Assembly: GCA_025506515.1 (NCBI GenBank)
Contig: CM046442.1
Location: 15,181,687-15,245,686, forward strand
DNA: 64,000 nt
Direction: 5' to 3'
Source of the DNA: Flaveria trinervia
Lineage: Eukaryota > Streptophyta > Magnoliopsida > Asterales > Asteraceae
The notes beneath the pieces were generated by a model that saw only the letters and a program-made list of their open reading frames with translations, was not told where the DNA came from and made no database searches. Made by a program: the position numbers and the translations under genes. Of the stretch, positions 59,425-64,000 are shown one piece after another (position 1 is the first letter of the stretch; every line of letters starts with the position of its first letter).

Positions 59425-59944
59425 CAATCTGTAACACCCGTTATTTATCTATTTTGAAGCCGACGAAAGAAGAAAATAAATAAAGTCTTAAGTCGAGGGA
59501 CCAAACTTGCCAACGAAAGAAAGACAGGCGAGTGGGGGTATATAAAGGGAGAGAGCAACTCTTACCCTCTCCCCACACCCACATTTTCAGCCATCAAAGA
59601 GAGGAAGAGAGAAAGAAGAGAAAGGGAGAAAAGGTTGGTTCAGGTAGATTCAAGCGGGCAAAATCGTCGTGTAGCAAGTCAAACCGAAGCTCTACTTCTC
59701 GGTGTCGTTTGTGTGAGTTCTAGGACCCTACTTTTACTTGTTTTCAAACAATTTAGGGCTGGAAAGCATAGAAAACCCATTTTTGTATGTATGTGCGTTT
59801 GACCCATTTGGGTGTGTTGCGTGTGATGCGTTTAGAGTTTGTTTCCGGGCTTGTGTGTGCTTGAACGATGTTGTGGTATGCATTCCTAAGGTCTAGGATG
59901 GTTGATTTGGCTTGGAATGGGTTTAGATGAGTTTGGAGAGGCGA

Positions 59945-60185
59945 CCGAATGGAGACCGAATGGAGGCCTACGGCCGAATGGGGTGCGATTGGGTTCCATT
60001 CGCACGATTGGGGTCCATTCGCACGATTGAAAGGCTAGTCGCATGGAGGTCATGCGATTGAAGGTCCAGTCGCATAAGTGCTCATCCACATTAGTTCCAT
60101 TCGCATGAGTGTCCATCCGCATTGGTTCATTCGCATGATGTTCAGTCGCATGGAGGCCATGCGACTGAAGGGTGTCCATATGTCT
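59945..60185 (+). repeat. CGCATG/CGACTG-type repeats with hairpins (outer LTR)
   Basis: Units such as CCATTCGCACGATTGGGGT and AGTCGCATGGAGGTCATGCGATTGAAGG. At 60143-60167 CAGTCGCATGG and CCATGCGACTG form an 11-bp inverted repeat with a 3-nt loop. Confidence 0.8.
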
Positions 60186-60579
60186 GAATAGGGCTGTTGC
60201 ACCTGAGGAGAAGTGTAGTCTAACTTCTGACTTTTGGGGGAAAGTGCATTGTAAGCTTTGATGTAAAGTTTTTCGTAAGAATGTGTAAGATGATGATTGA
60301 GGCCTTAGAGAACATGTGGGCATGATGATGATGATGTTGCATGTTTATGCATAATGCATGTTATGTATGTATGATGTTGCCCTGTATGTTGTGAAGACTA
60401 TGTATGTTATGTTCCTTGTTATGACGTATGTTTATCTTTCCTGTGGCTTTACGTGTCATGTTAATGAATGAAGTATTATGTAATGTAAAGTGAAAGATAA
60501 TGAAAGAGGAACATGAAGTAAGAATGCATGCATTATTGAATGATAAATGAACGAAGGAAAGGCTTGCAAGCACATATAT

Positions 60580-60802
60580 GAGGTGAGCAACCCTACTGTT
60601 GCAAGAGACTCGGATAGCATGCAATCGTTGAGATTGCCAATGAGGTGAGCAATCGTGTTGTTACAAGAGAATCGGATAACATGCGATCATTGAGATTGCC
60701 AATGAGGTGAGCAACCCTGTCGTTGCAAGAGACTCGGATAGCGTGCAATCGTTGAGATTGCCAATGGGGTGAGCGACCATGTTGTCGCAATAGACTTGGG
60801 AG
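60580..60802 (+). repeat. 62-bp tandem repeat, about 3.6 copies
   Basis: Three full units and one partial unit starting GAGGTGAGCAACCCT and ending GTTGAGATTGCCAAT. Units 1 and 3 are closest. It sits in the second half of the outer LTR, where the other LTRs carry different duplicated segments. Confidence 0.9.
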
Positions 60803-60938
60803 AACAAACGTATACAATGAACGAAGGTTAACGAATGTAATAGAAGATAATAATTATATTATCTATGTGTACGTATGATGTATGATCGCATGAAAGTAAA
60901 GAGAAAGTAAAGTATGTTTTATTATAAACTAGAGCTCA

Positions 60939-60992
60939 CTCAGCAACACTGACTTTTTATGTGTTTCCAGTTGGCAGGTAATGATTGCTGAG
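60939..60992 (+). other. Possible stem-loop in the outer LTR
   Basis: CTCAGCAAC (60939-60947) and ATTGCTGAG (60984-60992), eight of nine pairs; 244 bp from the LTR end when the inner insertion is left out. Confidence 0.5.
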
Positions 60993-61764
60993 GATGGCAC
61001 GAGCAGCTACTCGGCTCTTTTGGGATGGCATCCATTTATTTAATGATTTTGTGATATAATGCAACAATGTATTTTGTAACCGCTTGACGATGTATTATTT
61101 GGCAAAAGTTTTTATACTGAAATGTGATGTTATTTTTGAATGTTTTCGTTGTAATACTTTAGTAAAATAAATGAAAATGTATGTTTTATGTGCGATGATG
61201 TAACACCCGAATATTTATTATTTTGAAGCCGTGAAGAAAGAAAAGAAAATAAAGTCCAAAAGTCAAGGGACCAAACTCGTCAATGAAAGAAAGTCGGGTG
61301 AGGGGAAGTATATAAGGAGAGGGCAGCCCTTACCCTCTCCCCCACACTCACAAATCAGCCAAAGAAAGGGGAGAAGAGAGAAAGAGAAAAGGGGGAAAAA
61401 GTGCCGGTTCGGGTCGGTTCGGGTCGCCAAAATCGTCGTGAAGCAAGCCAAATCGAAGCCCTTACGTTGTGCTCGTTTGTGTGAGTTCTAGGACCCCTCT
61501 TTTCATGTTTTTGAATGATTTTGGGGCTGGAACACATCTGAAACCCCTTTTTTCTCGTTTTTGGGTGAAAACCCGTATGTATGCGTGTATGTATGCGTAG
61601 GACCCGTTTGGGGCTTGATTTCTTGCTTGGTTGTGCTTGAATAATGTTATGGTATGCATCCCTAAGTTTAGGATGGTCGATTTAGGCTTAAAATGGGTTA
61701 GATGAGTTTGGAGGCCGAAAACCCTCGGCTGCAGTCGGGATGAATGCATTCTACATCAGTTAGG

Positions 61765-62060
61765 GCTAGGCGACCGACTGAAGGCCGAATGGAGGCCATA
61801 TACGGCCGATTAGGGTGCGATTGGGGTCCATTCGCACGATTGGGGTTCATTCGCACGATTGAAGGGCCAGTCGCATGGGGGTCATGCGACTGAAGGTCCA
61901 TTTGCCCGACTGAAGGTCCAGTAGCATAGGTGTTCATCCGCATTGTCCATTCGCACGACTGGATGTTCATTCGCATAGGTTTTCATCCATATTAGTTCAC
62001 TCACATGATGTTCAGTCGCATGGAGGCAATGCGACTGAAGGGTGTCCATACGCCCGAATA
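61765..62060 (+). repeat. CGCATG/CGACTG-type repeats with hairpins (inner LTR)
   Basis: Units such as TTCGCACGATTG and AGTCGCATGGGGGTCATGCGACTG. Inverted pairs CAGTCGCATG/CATGCGACTG recur near 61868-61893, and an imperfect pair (TCGCATGGAGGCAATGCGA) near 62018-62040. Confidence 0.8.
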
Positions 62061-62493
62061 GGGCTGTTGTACCCGAGGAAGGTGTAGATTGACTTCTGAC
62101 TTTCGGGGGAAAGTGCAGATGTAAGTTTTGATGTAAAGGTTCCCATAAGAGTTTGTAAGATGATGCTTGAGGTCTTAGAAAGCATGTAGGGCATGATGAG
62201 GATGATGATGGTATTGCAAGTTTATGTACGCTATGTATGTATGGTGTTGCCCTGTATGATGATAATGATGACTATGGTGCTACGTTCCTAATATGATGTA
62301 TGTTATATTTCTTGTGGCCTTACATGTCATGTTAATGAATAAATGAAGTATTATGTAACGTAAAGTGAAAAATAATGAAAGAGGAACATGATGATGAACG
62401 AAGTATTAATGAACGAATGAAACGTCTTGCACGCATCGGATGACGGGTCCTTCTTTGTGATTGGCTCTTAATGTAGAACCTCTACCGCTCACC

Positions 62494-62631
62494 CTAGTAC
62501 TGTGGCATACGTTAGCTATTCATTTGTTGACTTCGGCCCAGTAGCTAAGACTGATGGTTACTCCTAGTACCGTGGCATACATTTAGCTGTTCATTTGTTG
62601 ACTTCGGCCCGGTAGCTACGACTAACCGGGG
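62494..62631 (+). repeat. 69-bp tandem duplication in the inner LTR
   Basis: Two adjacent units beginning CCTAGTAC(T/C)GTGGCATAC and containing TTTGTTGACTTCGGCCC. They correspond by position to the 62-bp repeats of the outer LTR but share little sequence with them. Confidence 0.85.
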
Positions 62632-62815
62632 TGTAGCACATGGTATTGGTAAGGATGATGTCCGATGCGCAAGTAAAGATATAATGAACGAATGAATGAA
62701 TGAAGAAGATAATAATGATATTATCTATGTGTACGTACGATGTGTGATCATGTAAAAGGTAACGAATGGTTTTATATGGAAGTAAAGTATGTTGTATTTA
62801 TAAAACTAGAACTCA

Positions 62816-62868
62816 CTCAGCAACGTTGACTTTGATGTGTTTCCACTTGGCAGGTAATGGTTGCTGAG
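62816..62868 (+). other. Possible stem-loop in the inner LTR
   Basis: CTCAGCAAC (62816-62824) and GTTGCTGAG (62860-62868), a perfect 9-bp stem 237 bp from the LTR end. Confidence 0.55.
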
Positions 62869-63212
62869 GATGGCACGGGCGACTACTCAGCTCTTTTGGG
62901 GATGGCATTCTTTTGATTAATGTTTTTACATTGTAATGCGAAGAAGCTATTTTGTAATGAATGTTGTATTAATTTGCAAAAGCATTTACATGGAAATGAA
63001 AGATTGTTTTAGTTTTCCGCTGCGATTTATGAAATACAAATGTAATTATACGTTTTGTGTGCGATGAGAACCTAGCTGTAAGCGTCCCGGGAACGGGGCC
63101 TTACAGATGATCGACCAGCTGTAAGCGTCCCGGGAACGGGGCCTTACACAATCTCTACGTCCAGACACCATCTTAAACACCATCATCTCGATATCATCTC
63201 CAACACCACCAC

Positions 63213-63519
63213 GGTTAAAGCATTCACAACTTACTCCTTATTATTATGTGAGTGGATGTACTATATTATAATGGATAATTGTGAGTGGTTGTGAATAAAT
63301 GAAAAAGAAAATATATGGGGGTTGCACTTTAATTCCTCATATTTATAGAATCACGATATAACCCCCATTATTTTTTTATATTTTTAAAAGTGATGTGAGT
63401 GGATGAGAGAAAAAATAATGATAAAAGTATGAAAAAATATTATTAATTGAAAAGAAGAGAGAAAAAATAAATATTTTTAGTGTAATTATAAGGATAAGGA
63501 TAGATTGTGATTGCTCTTA
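63213..63519. mobile_element. Probable Tourist-like MITE of about 300 bp
   Basis: Left terminus AAGCATTCACAA and right terminus TTGTGATTGCTC are imperfect inverted repeats (10 of 12), flanked by TTA on both sides, the usual PIF/Harbinger target. The interior is AT-rich and non-coding, with GTGAGTGG motifs repeated on both sides of the centre. Confidence 0.5.
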
Positions 63520-64000
63520 GCACCATCTCTAACACCACTATAGCTAGCATTATCTTCAACCCAATTTCACAAGCTTTACCAGTTGAAGATGAAAATAGAA
63601 AGATGGTTCAGATCTTGAATCTAGTAAAAAAAAGCTTAACAGACCCACATAAAACCAAGTCAAAAGTATGTTAGAGTGTGTTTCTTCTGAGATTTCAAAC
63701 TTTGGAACGACAGAAGTCTTCTTAGTCTTCGGAAAAGTTTCGTCCTCAAGCTTCGAAAGACTTTGGCTTTAAGCTTTGGAAGACTTCACTTTGACACTTA
63801 GTTATTTTTTTGTACATAGTCAAATCTTCATAAGTACTTCTTTTCTTGTACTTCATTGCGTGTTGAGAGATTTTTGGTTAGCATCAGCCTTTAAGATAAT
63901 GATCTTGATCTTACATCGTTGTTGGTCTAACTATCTAGCAGTGAATTCAATTGTTTTTTGTTGACAGTTATGTTTTCCAAAGTTATTCCAACACTCTTCA
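63520..64000. other. Unassigned right edge
   Basis: No gene recognised. Around 63710-63790 there are loose repeats of CTTCGAAAGACTTTGG and CTTTGGAAGACTTC. Confidence 0.4.

Larger units (their letters stand above)
61194..63110 (+). mobile_element. Inner solo LTR (1,907 bp) with GATGA duplication
   Basis: It runs from TGTAACACCCG (61199) to GGGGCCTTACA (63105), flanked by exact GATGA copies at 61194-61198 and 63106-63110. Its ends match those of the outer LTR, so the same or a close family inserted into its own kind. A TATATAAGG box lies at 61309-61317, again about 110 bp from the start. No coding remains. Confidence 0.95.
59425..63153 (+). mobile_element. Outer solo LTR (1.81 kb net) with CAATC duplication
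   Basis: It starts TGTAACACCCG at 59430 and ends GGGGCCTTACA at 63148. CAATC is repeated exactly at 59425-59429 and 63149-63153. A second LTR interrupts it 38 bp before its end. A TATATAAAGG box lies about 110 bp from the start (59539-59548). No internal region is present. Confidence 0.95.

Noticed and set aside
63095..63148. Two tandem 43-bp copies as a local duplication
   Set aside because: They are explained by one LTR ending inside another, with exact GATGA and CAATC duplications.

Overview
This 64-kb window looks like repeat-dense plant nuclear DNA, and I found no convincing host gene in it. It is AT-rich and holds large Ty3/Gypsy LTR retrotransposons with chromodomain-like pol ends and initiator-Met-tRNA primer sites, a 13.2-kb CACTA (En/Spm) transposon with its two usual genes, solo LTRs, PIF/Harbinger relics and MITE-like pieces. 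A eudicot is likely, and a large-genome family such as Asteraceae fits, but the family is only a guess.

Layout. 1-2600: 3' end of a minus-strand Gypsy element (E). 2600-9417: plus-strand Gypsy element A, missing its 5' LTR and gag N-terminus, abutting E head to head and ending in a 2.69-kb LTR. 9418-19209: minus-strand Gypsy elements C and B in tandem; they share one LTR (9805-11988), giving the order C leader / LTR / B internal / LTR. 19330-20330: relic of a Harbinger Myb/SANT-like ORF1. 21540-23431: non-autonomous CACTA-like element with palindromic GTCGTCGCC repeats, cut by a solo LTR (23437-26001, duplication CCGGG). 27138-43207: another solo LTR, split by the complete CACTA element 27340-40514 (duplication ACC). 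Its distal part carries a 12-bp minisatellite of about 54 near-identical units. 43229-45640: decayed LTR. 46698-56769: minus-strand Gypsy element D with both LTRs; a 738-bp solo LTR of a different type sits in its integrase. 56770-59429: AT-rich DNA with a probable MITE. 59430-63148: a solo LTR with a second solo LTR inserted in it, both with perfect 5-bp duplications. 63213-63519: a second probable MITE.

How it fits together. The window reads as layers of insertion, LTR-LTR recombination and decay. Every gag-pol is broken by stops and frameshifts. The CACTA element is the best-preserved coding unit: its TNP2 transposase reads through three well-spliced exons of 1,122 codons with one internal stop, and the divergent TNPA-like gene has at least two stops. 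The most unusual shared structure is in the LTRs. Lineages with different ends carry a possible stem-loop 228-266 bp from the LTR 3' end, and most carry a degenerate tandem array of CGCATG/CGACTG-type units in the likely transcribed leader. One LTR has instead a highly homogenised 12-bp array.

Limits: all calls come from reading the sequence by eye. Ages, family names and element ends need alignment to confirm. No tRNA, rRNA or CRISPR locus is supported.
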